The translations under genes were made by a program, and so were the position numbers. Under the pieces are notes generated by a model that made no database searches, had not been told where the DNA came from, and worked only from the letters and a program-made list of their open reading frames with translations. 64,000 bases of DNA from the NCBI RefSeq assembly GCF_947495315.1, contig NZ_CANLYD010000003.1:310001-374000 (forward strand), given 5' to 3'. This document shows, piece after piece, positions 17,569 to 26,130 of the stretch (the first letter of the stretch is position 1; each line of letters opens with the position of its first letter). The DNA is from an uncultured Aquimarina sp. GTDB taxonomy: Bacteria; Bacteroidota; Bacteroidia; Flavobacteriales; Flavobacteriaceae.

Positions 17569-18702
17569 ATGATTTTTAGTAAAAAATTATTTACACCTAA
17601 TGCTTTATATTTCATGACTTCCATAATGTTATTTTTATCATCATTTGTTATGTCTCAAGAAAAAAAGCCTAAAGGTTCAGAATTAGCTGAACCAGAAATT
17701 GAAAAGATGGTATCAAAAATTAATACTGAAGTTAATCCTAAATTTGTTTACGATTATGACAAGACAAAATTTGTTCCTCAACAGGGAAGAAAATTACTTA
17801 TCATGGGACAAACTGTTGAAAGTATAAAAGAGTATAAAGATAACTTTCAAAATGAACCAGTTCCAAGTGGTTGGTCAGCTTATTGGGGAGTAACTGAATT
17901 TAAAGGTATTACTAAGTCTCATAAAAACGATACTGGCAGTACACAAAATCATCAAATGTTAATTGATAGCTTTCCTAATACAGTTATACAAAGTGCAATG
18001 TGGATGGTAGGCAAATGGGATGTCGCAAAAAAAGCTGGCAAAGGAGACTATGATAAGGTTATCAAAAAATATGGTGCTTGGGCAAAATCTACTAATCGAC
18101 CTATTTACCTAAGAATAGGCTACGAATTTGATGGACCTCATAACGAACTAGAACCCAAGAAATATATAAAAGCATACAGGCATATCGTTGACCTTTTACG
18201 AGAAGAAGATGTGAATAATATTGCATTTGTTTGGCACTCTTACGCTTCTGTACCTTTCAAAAACTACAAACTATCTGATTGGTATCCTGGTGATGATTAT
18301 GTGGATTGGATAGGCATCTCAGTTTTTGGTCAGGCATACGGTAATTCTGATTTTGGTACATATTGTAATGACGTTCTACAATTTGCCAAACTAAAGAAAA
18401 AACCTGTAATGATTGCTGAATCTAATCCAATCAAAGGTATTTATAATGACAATATTGATGTTTGGGATCAGTGGTTTGTTAATTTTTTCAGCTTCATTTA
18501 TAATAAGAATGTCAAAGCCGTTAGTTTCATAAACGAAGATTGGAAAAGACTCTACATTCAAGGAATTTCTAATTGGAAAGATTCTCGCCTTTTTAATAAT
18601 GAAAAAATATCAAGGGCGTGGTTTATGGAAACCAATAAAAATATGTATTTAAAACAATCGCCTGAACTCTATGAACAATTAGGATATAAAAAACAAAAAT
18701 AG
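17569..18702 (+). CDS. Secreted GH26-family glycoside hydrolase (beta-mannanase-like)
   Basis: A 377-residue exported TIM-barrel enzyme; the signal peptide ends FVMSQ near residue 30. GH26 features are RPIYLRIGYEFDG, with the acid/base Glu in GYEF, then AFVWHS, DWYPGDDYVDWIGISVF and VMIAESNP, with the nucleophile Glu in AES. GH26 enzymes cleave beta-1,4-mannan or related beta-glycans; the exact substrate cannot be told. It lies between two attC-like spacers and may work with the LacI/MFS sugar genes 1 kb downstream, though a spacer and a small gene intervene. Confidence 0.82.
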   Translation: MIFSKKLFTPNALYFMTSIMLFLSSFVMSQEKKPKGSELAEPEIEKMVSKINTEVNPKFVYDYDKTKFVPQQGRKLLIMGQTVESIKEYKDNFQNEPVPSGWSAYWGVTEFKGITKSHKNDTGSTQNHQMLIDSFPNTVIQSAMWMVGKWDVAKKAGKGDYDKVIKKYGAWAKSTNRPIYLRIGYEFDGPHNELEPKKYIKAYRHIVDLLREEDVNNIAFVWHSYASVPFKNYKLSDWYPGDDYVDWIGISVFGQAYGNSDFGTYCNDVLQFAKLKKKPVMIAESNPIKGIYNDNIDVWDQWFVNFFSFIYNKNVKAVSFINEDWKRLYIQGISNWKDSRLFNNEKISRAWFMETNKNMYLKQSPELYEQLGYKKQK

Positions 18703-18751
18703 TTAATCATTCGATGTATTGGTTTTATACGCTATAGAAATACTAGTGCGG

Positions 18752-18940
18752 ACAACGAGTATAAAACATAGCTAATAAGTACTAAATCGAAAGACTTGTA
18801 CTTATTTTCAAAAACCGCCAAATTTTTAATTTGGCTTTAGAACTAAAAAGTAAAAACAAAATATAAAAATTTGGCTCTGTGATAAACCCAAAATGTAGTA
18901 TCTTTTTACACGCTACGTTTCATACACTGTACTGTTACCC
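18752..18940 (+). repeat. AttC-like spacer 4 with nested hairpins
   Basis: From ACAAC (18752-18756) to GTTACCC. Outer arms GTATAAAACATAGC (18759-18772) and GCTACGTTTCATAC (18912-18925) pair at 12 of 14 positions. Inside are perfect hairpins AATAAGTAC/GTACTTATT (18774-18806) and GCCAAATT/AATTTGGC (18817-18835). A competing stem, TTTTATAC (18723-18730) with GTATAAAA, lies just before it. Confidence 0.6.
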
Positions 18941-18953
18941 GTAATTATCAAAA

Positions 18954-19280
18954 ATGACTCTAATAGAACTAATACATTATTTTAGGACAAACGGAAATCA
19001 AGACGAATTCTTTAAAAACAATTCTCTAGATACTGAATCTGAAGTTGTTGAAATTTATATGCAAAAACCTTTCTCTCTTGAAAATGAAATAAAGTTTTTC
19101 GAAATAGAAAAATCCAGAGGTAAGGTTGAATATGAAATAGATAATGTCAAATACTTTAATCTTATAGATTTCTATTATTTTATTGACTTTATAGAAGACT
19201 CTAAAAAGAAAAAGAATGAAAATATGACTGACATAAAACTTGCTGAAATATTACTAAATTATTGTATTAATGATGCATAA
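18954..19280 (+). CDS. Small acidic protein, immunity-like
   Basis: A 108-residue cytoplasmic protein rich in Glu, Phe and Ile (MTLIELIHYFRTNGNQ, EIYMQKPFSLENEIKFFEIE, NLIDFYYFIDFIED). It resembles small hypothetical proteins of the type found in toxin-immunity regions, but I cannot name a family. It begins 13 bases after the end of an attC-like spacer and is followed by another, so it behaves as a single-gene cassette. Confidence 0.5.
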   Translation: MTLIELIHYFRTNGNQDEFFKNNSLDTESEVVEIYMQKPFSLENEIKFFEIEKSRGKVEYEIDNVKYFNLIDFYYFIDFIEDSKKKKNENMTDIKLAEILLNYCINDA

Positions 19281-19312
19281 AAAACTTCTAAATAGAAAAA
19301 ATAAAGCTACAC

Positions 19313-19510
19313 ACAACAATGTTAGGCGGAATTAAAAGGACCGCTTATACTGGATCTAGATGTTGGTAGTAATTCGACCAAACCAAAGTTTTTTATGTAT
19401 TTGCTAAGACGCAAAAATTTTAGGATTAAAAAGTTATAAAATCAATGCGGATTTGTCGATAGTTTGGTAACATTTTGCCCTGCTACGGTTCATATATTTG
19501 CCATTATTCT
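19313..19510 (+). repeat. Degenerate attC-like spacer 5
   Basis: Starts ACAACAATGTTAGGC, where GTTAGGC (19321-19327) is an exact GTTRRRY box. It ends with GCTACGGTTCATATATTTGCC, which resembles the 3' arm of spacer 4. Its own 5' arm is missing, so it may be two spacers joined by deletion. The stretch GTCGATAGTTTGGTAACATTTT recurs, with changes, near 36016-36036. Confidence 0.45.
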
Positions 19511-19588
19511 TCAGTAAAAACCTAAAAGCATCATCTTGTTTATTAAAAAATGACAAATATATTACTGAGTTATTCAATTTAATAATTT

Positions 19589-19604
19589 GTTTAAACGTTT
19601 AAAC
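19589..19604. promoter_or_regulatory. LacI-family operator upstream of the regulator gene
   Basis: Perfect 16-base palindrome GTTTAAACGTTTAAAC with the central CG pair expected for LacI/GalR operators, 38 bases before the lacI-type gene. Suggests autoregulation. Confidence 0.75.
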
Positions 19605-19642
19605 TTGTTTACTTTTATGAAAATTTCCATAAAAATAGTAGT

Positions 19643-20644
19643 ATGTATAAAAAGAAAAAAGTTCAATTAAAAGATATAGCACAAGAAGCAAATGTTTCTG
19701 TAGCATTGGTATCTTATGTGTTGAACGGACGACATACTAACAGAATTAAACCAGAAACTGCCGAACGTATAAAAGAAGCCGCTATGCGGTTGAATTATCA
19801 GCCTAATTATTTTGCTAAAGGGTTAAAAACACAAAAGAGTTATACCATAGGACTTGTTTTGGCAGATTTAACGAATCCATTTTCGACTCAAATCACACGA
19901 GCGATTGAAAATGAACTGAACAATCATCAGTACAATATACTAATAGGGAGTACAGATGAAAATGGAGATAAGTTGAGAAATTTGATAGACGTTTTTAGAA
20001 GCCGTCAGGTAGATGGATTAATTATTTTACCTACTGAAAATTCCGAGAAAGTAATTACCGAACTTCACGAATCTGGTTTTCCATATGTATTGATAGACAG
20101 ATATTTTAGAGATACTGCTTTCAATTTTGTAGTTAATGATAATTATTTTACGACTTTTTCAGCAACTAAGCGATTGATAAAAAGAGGTAAGAGAAAAATT
20201 GGTTTTATTACTTTAAAAACTAATCTCTTTCATATTTCTGAAAGAAAACGTGGGTTTATTGAAGCCTGTGAGGAAGCAGGAATAGACATAACAGATTGTA
20301 TTGTAGAAGCTACATTAGAGCAGTTAGACAAGGAAGTGAGAGCCGGAATAAATAACATAAAACAAAAATATTCCAACTTAGATGCGTTATTGTTTTCAAC
20401 AGATAACTTGATGCTATGTGGTTTACAATATGCCATAAAGTATAAGTTATATGTAGAGAATAGAATTGAATTAATGGCAGTTGATGAGGCTAGGTTTTAT
20501 AATATTTACCCTTCTCCTATTCAATATTATAAGCAACCACTGGCCGAAATGGGACAAAAAGCAGTTCAGTTTCTAATGTCAAAAATTGAAGGGAATAAAT
20601 CTCAGACTATCCAAGAAATAGTAAAAGGAAAATTAGTCGGTTGA
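19643..20644 (+). CDS. LacI-family transcriptional regulator
   Basis: A 333-residue repressor or activator. The helix-turn-helix is at residues 5-55 (LKDIAQEANVSVALVSYVLNG), followed by the hinge and a periplasmic-binding-protein-like effector domain (YTIGLVLADLTNPFSTQITR, DGLIILPTENSEK, LIDRYF, DALLFSTDN, PIQYYKQPLAEMGQKA). The effector is probably a sugar. Palindromes with the family's central CG lie before this gene and before the following transporter gene, making a local regulatory circuit. The translation start is the ATG at 19643. Confidence 0.93.
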   Translation: MYKKKKVQLKDIAQEANVSVALVSYVLNGRHTNRIKPETAERIKEAAMRLNYQPNYFAKGLKTQKSYTIGLVLADLTNPFSTQITRAIENELNNHQYNILIGSTDENGDKLRNLIDVFRSRQVDGLIILPTENSEKVITELHESGFPYVLIDRYFRDTAFNFVVNDNYFTTFSATKRLIKRGKRKIGFITLKTNLFHISERKRGFIEACEEAGIDITDCIVEATLEQLDKEVRAGINNIKQKYSNLDALLFSTDNLMLCGLQYAIKYKLYVENRIELMAVDEARFYNIYPSPIQYYKQPLAEMGQKAVQFLMSKIEGNKSQTIQEIVKGKLVG

Positions 20645-20685
20645 GAAAAAGCTGCTTTGGGTCATAAATATTTTTTTAATAATAC

Positions 20686-20701
20686 GTTTAATCGTTTAAA
20701 C
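20686..20701. promoter_or_regulatory. LacI-family operator before the sugar transporter
   Basis: GTTTAATCGTTTAAAC differs at one base from the operator in front of the regulator gene and sits 8 bases before the transporter ATG. This is where the regulator would control transporter expression. Confidence 0.72.
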
Positions 20702-20709
20702 AAAATAAA

Positions 20710-22020
20710 ATGAATAAAAAACCAACATTAACCTTTGGACAAATCTGGAATATGTGTTTCGGGTTTTTAGGTGTTCAATTTGGAATGGGCTTGACTTTAG
20801 CCAATATGAGCCCCATTTACAGATATCTTGGAGCAGATGAAGCGAGCCTTCCTATTCTTTGGTTAGCTGGACCTATTACGGGGTTGGTAATTCAACCAAT
20901 TATTGGAGCTATGGGTGATAATACTTGGGGTAAATGGGGACGTCGCCGACCTTATTATACTATTGGTGCTATCATAGCAAGTATTTGTCTTATAGCTATG
21001 CCACATTCATCAACAGTATGGGTTGCCGCAGGGTTATTGTGGTTTTTAGATGGCGCAGTTAATACGTCAATGGAGTCTTTTAGAGCTATGGTAGGTGACA
21101 TGGTACCAAAGAAGCAGCAATCTATTACGTTTTCTGTCCAAACATTTATGATCGGAGTAGGTCAATTATTTTCTGCTGTAATGCCCTATTTGTTGACCCT
21201 TATTGGCGTAGCAATTATGGCCGAATCTAATACCGTCCCGGATTTTGTAAAATATGCTTTTATGGCAGGAGCATTCATTATTTTGAGTTCTATTCTTTGG
21301 ACAGGTTATACCACGAAAGAATATCCACCAGAAGATATGGAAGCCTTCAAAAAAAGGAAAACAGAACGTGGTGGTTTACTCAATACTTTTAAAGAAATTT
21401 TTCAAGCCGTAAAAGAAATGCCTTTAGTCTTGAGACAAATTTGGTGGGTGAAGTTGACAATTTGGTACGGGTTTCCATTGATGTGGCAATATATGTCCTT
21501 ATCATTTGCAAGACATGTCTATGATGCTCCTAACCCTGAAGTAGAGGGGTTTTCCGATGGAGTAGCTATGGGTGGAGTAGGTATGGCTATTTATTGTTCA
21601 GCACCAATTTTTATGTCTTTTATTTTTAATCGGTTGATTTCAAAATACGGAACGCGTAAACTTTGGGCTTTATTTCAGGTCATTGGTGGATTTGGATTTA
21701 TCGCGTTTCAATTTACCAATTCTCTACCTTGGCTTTTTGTATTCTGTTTCCTAATAGGAATAGGGTTTTCGGGCGTTTGTACACTCCCATATTTGATGCT
21801 GACGCGTACAGTCCCAAAAGAGCGGGTTGGTGTTTACATGGGACTATTAAATGCTTTCATATGTATTCCGCAGATTATAAGTATGTTGACAATTCCTCTT
21901 TATTATGAGCCTGGATTAGGTGGAGACCCACGCAATGCATTGCTCCTTGCGGGAATATTATGGATTATTGCAGCCCCTTTGGCCTTGCGCATTTCCAAAA
22001 CGGTTGATACTCTTGGTTAA
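20710..22020 (+). CDS. MFS sugar transporter (SLC45-like)
   Basis: A 436-residue, 12-helix inner-membrane transporter. Signs are FGQIWNMCFGFLGVQFGMGL at the N-terminus, PIIGAMGDNTWGKWGRRRPY (the MFS loop 2-3 motif with the RRRP typical of sucrose/maltose SLC45-type carriers) and VPKERVGVYMGLLNAF late. In flavobacteria such carriers usually sit beside a LacI regulator and maltose phosphorylase genes; here no catabolic enzymes follow. Expected role: uptake of a disaccharide with protons. The stop is followed within 15 bases by a fragment of an attC-like spacer. Confidence 0.88.
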   Translation: MNKKPTLTFGQIWNMCFGFLGVQFGMGLTLANMSPIYRYLGADEASLPILWLAGPITGLVIQPIIGAMGDNTWGKWGRRRPYYTIGAIIASICLIAMPHSSTVWVAAGLLWFLDGAVNTSMESFRAMVGDMVPKKQQSITFSVQTFMIGVGQLFSAVMPYLLTLIGVAIMAESNTVPDFVKYAFMAGAFIILSSILWTGYTTKEYPPEDMEAFKKRKTERGGLLNTFKEIFQAVKEMPLVLRQIWWVKLTIWYGFPLMWQYMSLSFARHVYDAPNPEVEGFSDGVAMGGVGMAIYCSAPIFMSFIFNRLISKYGTRKLWALFQVIGGFGFIAFQFTNSLPWLFVFCFLIGIGFSGVCTLPYLMLTRTVPKERVGVYMGLLNAFICIPQIISMLTIPLYYEPGLGGDPRNALLLAGILWIIAAPLALRISKTVDTLG

Positions 22021-22034
22021 TGTGAAAATGCATT

Positions 22035-22056
22035 TTTACATTAACCGTTGTGTGTA
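22035..22056 (+). repeat. Fragment of an attC-like spacer 3' end
   Basis: TTTACATTAACCGTTGTG closely repeats the 3' end of spacer 2 (TTTACATTAACCGTTAGC at 16599-16616). No 5' arm is present, so the upstream part has been lost. Confidence 0.45.
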
Positions 22057-22105
22057 ATTTAACGCAACCAAATGGGAATTTGGACATCTACTTAAAAATA
22101 GATTC

Positions 22106-22414
22106 ATGAAAAAACTGATTTATCTTCTCGTCCTAGCTTTCGGAATAATTTCTTGTAGTTCCGACGATGAAATCGAAAATAATGGATATGAATTTATAAC
22201 GGAATATTCAACCGCTGTTACTGTTGGTGGTATAGTTGGAATATCTGAACGAACTTTTGAAATTGGAGAAATTTATACTGGAACTGACCAAGGTAATGGT
22301 ATGATAATAATAAGAATTGCAGAACATTCAGAATTAAATGATGATTGTCCAAATAGTTGGTGCTATCAAGAATTATTGGATGTTCCGAGTGAATTTCTAA
22401 AATTGGTGGAATGA
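22106..22414 (+). CDS. Small lipoprotein of unknown function
   Basis: A 102-residue lipoprotein with the signal MKKLIYLLVLAFGIISC and a Ser-Ser-Asp-Asp linker typical of Bacteroidota lipoproteins, then a compact beta-rich domain with a C-x-N-S-W-C motif (DCPNSWCYQ) that might form a disulphide. No family is recognised. It follows the spacer fragment after the MFS gene and precedes a dead HxlR gene on the other strand. Confidence 0.55.
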   Translation: MKKLIYLLVLAFGIISCSSDDEIENNGYEFITEYSTAVTVGGIVGISERTFEIGEIYTGTDQGNGMIIIRIAEHSELNDDCPNSWCYQELLDVPSEFLKLVE

Positions 22415-22441
22415 GCAATGAACTTGAATAGAAAAACAAGT

Positions 22442-22725
22442 CTTTTTAAGTTAACCCACTTCTTAAAATATCCTCAAAGATTCCTCTTTTTTAGTTAATT
22501 TGTATTCCACTTAGGAGAAACTCTATTGGAAAAATTTTCTGGAAATAAGCCTGTCTTTTTCTAAATCCCTTACCAATTGAATAAACATTTTACTTGAAAT
22601 CTCAGGAATTTTCTTTTATAATATTCCTGAACGCAAATCGTCTTCTAATAAATAAAACAAAATCAAAGGATTCCATTTTGTCCCTATAAAATTCATTATA
22701 TAATTTAATGGATAACTATTTTCTT
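22442..22725 (-). pseudogene. HxlR-family transcriptional regulator, decayed
   Basis: Reading leftward from about 22725 there is one continuous HxlR-like frame broken by at least four in-frame stops: NFIGTKWNPLILFYLL, LRSGIL(stop)KKIPEIS, KMFIQLVRDLEKDRLISRKF, then stop, stop and VEYKLTK. Intact HxlR proteins carry the same order (GGKWKPLIL, LRFGEL, IPGISQKML, LRELEADGLI, VEYSLT). The frame is preserved throughout while codons such as AAA have become TAA, so decay was by point mutation. Position and orientation opposite the VOC gene are those of a typical HxlR/glyoxalase-family pair. Confidence 0.75.
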
Positions 22726-22850
22726 TATTCAAATTTATGTTATTGATTTTCCATGTTTTACTAGTTTTTAATAACGATACTACTTTTTATTAAGTTATTG
22801 ACAATCAGTAAATGAAATATAGATTAATTTAGAAATCTAAAATATAACTT

Positions 22851-23363
22851 ATGACGACTAGTAACAATTATCCAAAATCATTTTCACATATCGGAATAAC
22901 AGTTCCAAATATAAAGGAGGCAGTAAAATTCTATTCGGAGGTAATGGGCTGGTACATAATTATGGAACCTTCAAAAGTCAAAAAGGAAAAGGAAACCGCT
23001 ATAGGTCAAATGTGTATTGATGTTTTCGGAAACGATTGGACAGAATTTGAAATTGCTCATTTAGCAACTTCAGACGGAATTGGAATTGAATTATTTTCCT
23101 TTCCGAATGGAATTAAAGAAGCACCTGAATTTAATCCTTTTAATACGGGTCTATTTCATTTTTGTGTACAAGACCCAAATATTGAGGAACTCATAGATAA
23201 AATTTTGTCTTATGGCGGAAAACAGAGAATGCCAATCAGAGAATACTATCCGAATGAAAAACCTTTCAAAATGTGTTATGTAGAAGACCCATTTGGAATT
23301 GTTTTTGAAATCTACACGCATAGTTATGAACTGACATATTCTTCAGGTGCATATTCAAAATAA
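22851..23363 (+). CDS. VOC (glyoxalase/dioxygenase-fold) protein
   Basis: A 170-residue cytoplasmic protein of the vicinal-oxygen-chelate superfamily. Two beta-alpha-beta-beta-beta modules are visible: FSHIGITVPNIKEAVKFY at the start and GLFHFCVQDPNIEEL in the second half, ending DPFGIVFEIYTHSYE. Metal ligands are likely His13, Glu in GIELFSF, His in LFHF and Glu in VFEI. Possible roles are lactoylglutathione-lyase-like detoxification or ring-cleaving dioxygenase; the substrate is unknown. The dead HxlR gene upstream in the opposite direction was probably its regulator. Confidence 0.8.
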   Translation: MTTSNNYPKSFSHIGITVPNIKEAVKFYSEVMGWYIIMEPSKVKKEKETAIGQMCIDVFGNDWTEFEIAHLATSDGIGIELFSFPNGIKEAPEFNPFNTGLFHFCVQDPNIEELIDKILSYGGKQRMPIREYYPNEKPFKMCYVEDPFGIVFEIYTHSYELTYSSGAYSK

Positions 23364-23387
23364 AAACTAGTGGGTAATAAGGTATGT

Positions 23388-23516
23388 AACTAATTGCTGT
23401 AGTCATTGTCTACTTGGAAAAATCCGCAGGAATTTTCCACAGGTTCGTTTTCTTTTATTATTTTTAAGCTAGCCAACGCAACATATCATACAAAACACCT
23501 TGTGTTTCATTATCAT
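23388..23516 (+). repeat. Weak attC-like spacer 6
   Basis: TAAC box at the start, CATTAGCC at the end, and an inner stem GGAAAA (23416-23421) with TTTTCC (23433-23438). Outer arms are not convincing; included because position and end boxes fit the series. Confidence 0.3.
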
Positions 23517-23529
23517 TAGCCATTAACCA

Positions 23530-24294
23530 ATGATAAAATTCTTTAGAAAAATTCGCCAAAAAATGCTGACTGAAACTAAATTCGGCAAATATCTACTATA
23601 TGCACTTGGAGAAATAATACTAGTTGTAATTGGAATTTTAATAGCTGTTACTATCAACAATAGTCAGCAGAATAAAATAATACTAAAAAAAGAACAAACG
23701 TACCTTAAAGGATTACAGGAAGAATTCAAAACGAGTAAACTAAAACTAAATGAGCTATTAGAAGTTAATAAACAAAACTATTTGGGTGCTAAAACGATAA
23801 TGGAAAACATTTCTAATCCAAATAAGTCATTAAATGAAAAACAATTCTCAGAATTATTATTTCGTTCTTTTTCTTCAGATATTTATTTTAACGCTAATAA
23901 TTCGCTTTTAAATGAGATTATTAACTCCGGTAGTCTAAAAGATATTAGAAACATTAAACTTAGAATACGATTAACAAATTGGGAAGCTACCTTAGAAGAT
24001 ATAGCTAGACAAGAGAAAGAACTCGCTAATCAAAGAGTAAAAGTGCTAGATATGTTTAGAACAAATAAAAACAGTATTAAAACTATTTTTGAACAAACGC
24101 ATCCTAATTCCGAAATAAATTTTCAGAAGACGAAAAGTAGTGTTAGCAATTTGAATTTATTAGAATCGCTAGAATTTGAAAACAATATCTTAATGTTTCA
24201 TTTGACCAGTAAGGCAACTGAAACATCACACTATAAACCACTAATGAAAGAACTTAATTCAATTTTGGAGTCATTAGAAACGGAAATTGAATAA
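23530..24294 (+). CDS. DUF6090 membrane protein
   Basis: A 254-residue protein with the DUF6090 opening MIKFFRKIRQKMLTETKFG, then one membrane helix (YLLYALGEIILVVIGILIAV) and a long helical, charged C-terminal region (coiled-coil-like from about residue 50). This family is very common in Flavobacteriaceae and of unknown function. The first 36 bases, from just before the ATG, are almost identical to those of the lipoprotein gene at 14750 (two differences), which suggests that this 5' end moves or is a site of recombination. Confidence 0.85.
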   Translation: MIKFFRKIRQKMLTETKFGKYLLYALGEIILVVIGILIAVTINNSQQNKIILKKEQTYLKGLQEEFKTSKLKLNELLEVNKQNYLGAKTIMENISNPNKSLNEKQFSELLFRSFSSDIYFNANNSLLNEIINSGSLKDIRNIKLRIRLTNWEATLEDIARQEKELANQRVKVLDMFRTNKNSIKTIFEQTHPNSEINFQKTKSSVSNLNLLESLEFENNILMFHLTSKATETSHYKPLMKELNSILESLETEIE

Positions 24295-24302
24295 TGAACG
24301 CA

Positions 24303-24438
24303 CAACAAAGATGGCTACAAGTAATTGTTTCTTCTGGTCTAATTCTGAAAATTCTAGCGGATTTTCAGTTTGGTGTATACTTGCAAACAAGTACTAAACT
24401 AAGCAACTACTTATAGTCGAGACTGTTGGTAATCTTTG
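24303..24438 (+). repeat. AttC-like spacer 7
   Basis: Starts ACAAC close after a stop codon and has GTTGG at 24425-24429. The outermost pair is CAAAGAT (24306-24312) with ATCTTTG (24432-24438), exact; the inner arms CTACAAGTAATTG (24315-24327) and CAACTACTTATAG (24404-24416) match at 11 of 13 positions. Confidence 0.55.
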
Positions 24439-24492
24439 TGATCAAACTGTAACATCATAGCTTATGAATCGTCAAATATTAAACTTAAATCA

Positions 24493-25497
24493 ATGAAAAT
24501 ATTTTTCGCTCTTTTCTTTTCTTCCATTTTCTCGATTTGTTTAGCTCAAAAAAATGATACCCCAACTATTAATGACGCTCTTTTGAAATATGATTTTATT
24601 CAAGAACAACTGGTTAAAAATAAAGATACCATTACTTATTATCTTAAGAATTACAAAGTAAGCCCTAAAAATTTAGTTGTTTTCATTCAGGGTACAGATG
24701 CCAATCCGATTTTTTCCTATTCCTTAGAAAACGATAAAACTACTTTTTACCGTTGGTTTGGAGATGATTATAAAAATTTAGATTCAACCTATACGTATGC
24801 TATCATTCCAAAGCCAGGAATGGATGGGATTTACAAAGATGGTGAGATAATTATTCCAGAAAGCTACTATGAAAAAAACTACCTTGATTATAGAGTAAAA
24901 CAAATAGATGCATCAATTAATCATATAATCACGAATCATCTTGTCAAGCCTGAAAAGATAATCGTTTATGGTCATTCAGAAGGTGCTGTAATTGGAGCTG
25001 CACTTGCTACAATGAACGAAAAAATAACTCATTTAGGGTTTTGGTCAGGAAATGTTCTAAATAATTTTTATGAATTTTCACTTTTCACTAGAATTGAATC
25101 GTTAAAAGGTGATATCTCTGATAAGGCTGCTCATGAAAATGCAATGGGTATTCTAGAATGGTACGAATCAGTGGTTAAAAACCCAAATTCAACCGAAATT
25201 GACCATTTTGGATTCACTAACAAACGCTGGTCTTCTTATGAAAAGGCTCCTATAGATTATTTAACTGAACTGACTATTCCGATATATGCACTGTTTAGAA
25301 CTGAAGATGAAAGCACACCTATTGAAACTGCTTACTTACTTCCTGTGAAATTTATTGAGAATAGGAAAGAGAATTTGACTTTTGAAGTTTGTATTAGTTG
25401 CGATCATTCATATAAGGAGAAAACAGCAGATGGACAAAAATCACATTGGAATGAGCAGTTTATGAAATTTATTAAATGGACAGATAAAACAAAATGA
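24493..25497 (+). CDS. Secreted alpha/beta hydrolase
   Basis: A 334-residue protein with a signal peptide (ending ICLAQ) and an alpha/beta hydrolase fold. The nucleophile elbow is GHSEG (VYGHSEGAVIGAAL), the acid is probably in the TEDES region after PIYALFR, and the base is His in CDHSYKEK. LVVFIQGTDANPIF near residue 60 would supply the oxyanion loop. It is probably an esterase or peptidase acting in the periplasm; the substrate is unknown. It is flanked by attC-like spacers on both sides. Confidence 0.75.
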   Translation: MKIFFALFFSSIFSICLAQKNDTPTINDALLKYDFIQEQLVKNKDTITYYLKNYKVSPKNLVVFIQGTDANPIFSYSLENDKTTFYRWFGDDYKNLDSTYTYAIIPKPGMDGIYKDGEIIIPESYYEKNYLDYRVKQIDASINHIITNHLVKPEKIIVYGHSEGAVIGAALATMNEKITHLGFWSGNVLNNFYEFSLFTRIESLKGDISDKAAHENAMGILEWYESVVKNPNSTEIDHFGFTNKRWSSYEKAPIDYLTELTIPIYALFRTEDESTPIETAYLLPVKFIENRKENLTFEVCISCDHSYKEKTADGQKSHWNEQFMKFIKWTDKTK

Positions 25498-25503
25498 CGA
25501 ACT

Positions 25504-25633
25504 GCCAACAATGTAATAAAGATAGGCGAAATGTCATTGAAATTAGGGCTTTTAGTTCTTGTCAAACTTTGTGCAAAATTGCAAGTTCTGTGCTTTTTAA
25601 CCACCTCCTGTTCAGATACTAAACGTCGTGTGT
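25504..25633 (+). repeat. Weak attC-like spacer 8
   Basis: CCAACAATG box soon after the stop and CGTCGTGTGTAAC at the other end, which resembles the CCGTTGTGTGTAA end at 22045-22057. Arms between are poorly conserved, and its end overlaps the nominal start of the next gene. Confidence 0.3.
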
Positions 25634-26122
25634 AACTTCAAAATAATAAAACTATTGAATGAATTAATTGAAAAAATAAGTTCAAGATTTCCAAACTGTA
25701 TTAGTGATAAAATAATTTTATCCGAAAATAAACAGAGAGAAATTGACTCGTTCATTGATGAAAATTCCTTTCTTAAAACTAATATCTCTTATGTTAATTT
25801 TCTTCTGATATACTCTGGGCTATCATATTTTGATGATAAAACGGATGAAGATCTTACTTTATATGGTTTTAACAATAGTGGAATTGAATTTAGCGATAAA
25901 GATTATTTTAATGAACCTTTTCTTGATTCTAAAGGTTATTTCTTATTTGGTCATTTATCATTACCTGAGCAAAATAAATTTTACGACTTTGTTTTTAATA
26001 CAAAAAAAGCGATGGATATTTACATAAAAGAAAGCTCAGAGAAAAAAAATACTAGTTATAAGTTTTTATGTAAAAGTTTTGATGAGTTATTATATAAGAT
26101 AACAATGAAAGAAATAAATTAA
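25628..26122 (+). CDS. SUKH/SMI1-KNR4-like protein (tentative)
   Basis: An acidic cytoplasmic protein of up to 164 residues. The central part, SYVNFLLIYSGLSYFDDK with GHLSLPEQNKFYDF further on, is reminiscent of SMI1/KNR4 (SUKH) immunity proteins, where an IYNGL-like strand pair is conserved. The listed start is GTG, which lies inside the spacer's end box; a TTG at 25655 (giving LNELIEKISSRFP at the beginning) is as likely. Function as an antitoxin-like immunity protein is inference; no toxin is adjacent. Confidence 0.5.
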   Translation: MCNFKIIKLLNELIEKISSRFPNCISDKIILSENKQREIDSFIDENSFLKTNISYVNFLLIYSGLSYFDDKTDEDLTLYGFNNSGIEFSDKDYFNEPFLDSKGYFLFGHLSLPEQNKFYDFVFNTKKAMDIYIKESSEKKNTSYKFLCKSFDELLYKITMKEIN

Positions 26123-26130
26123 GCCGTAGA

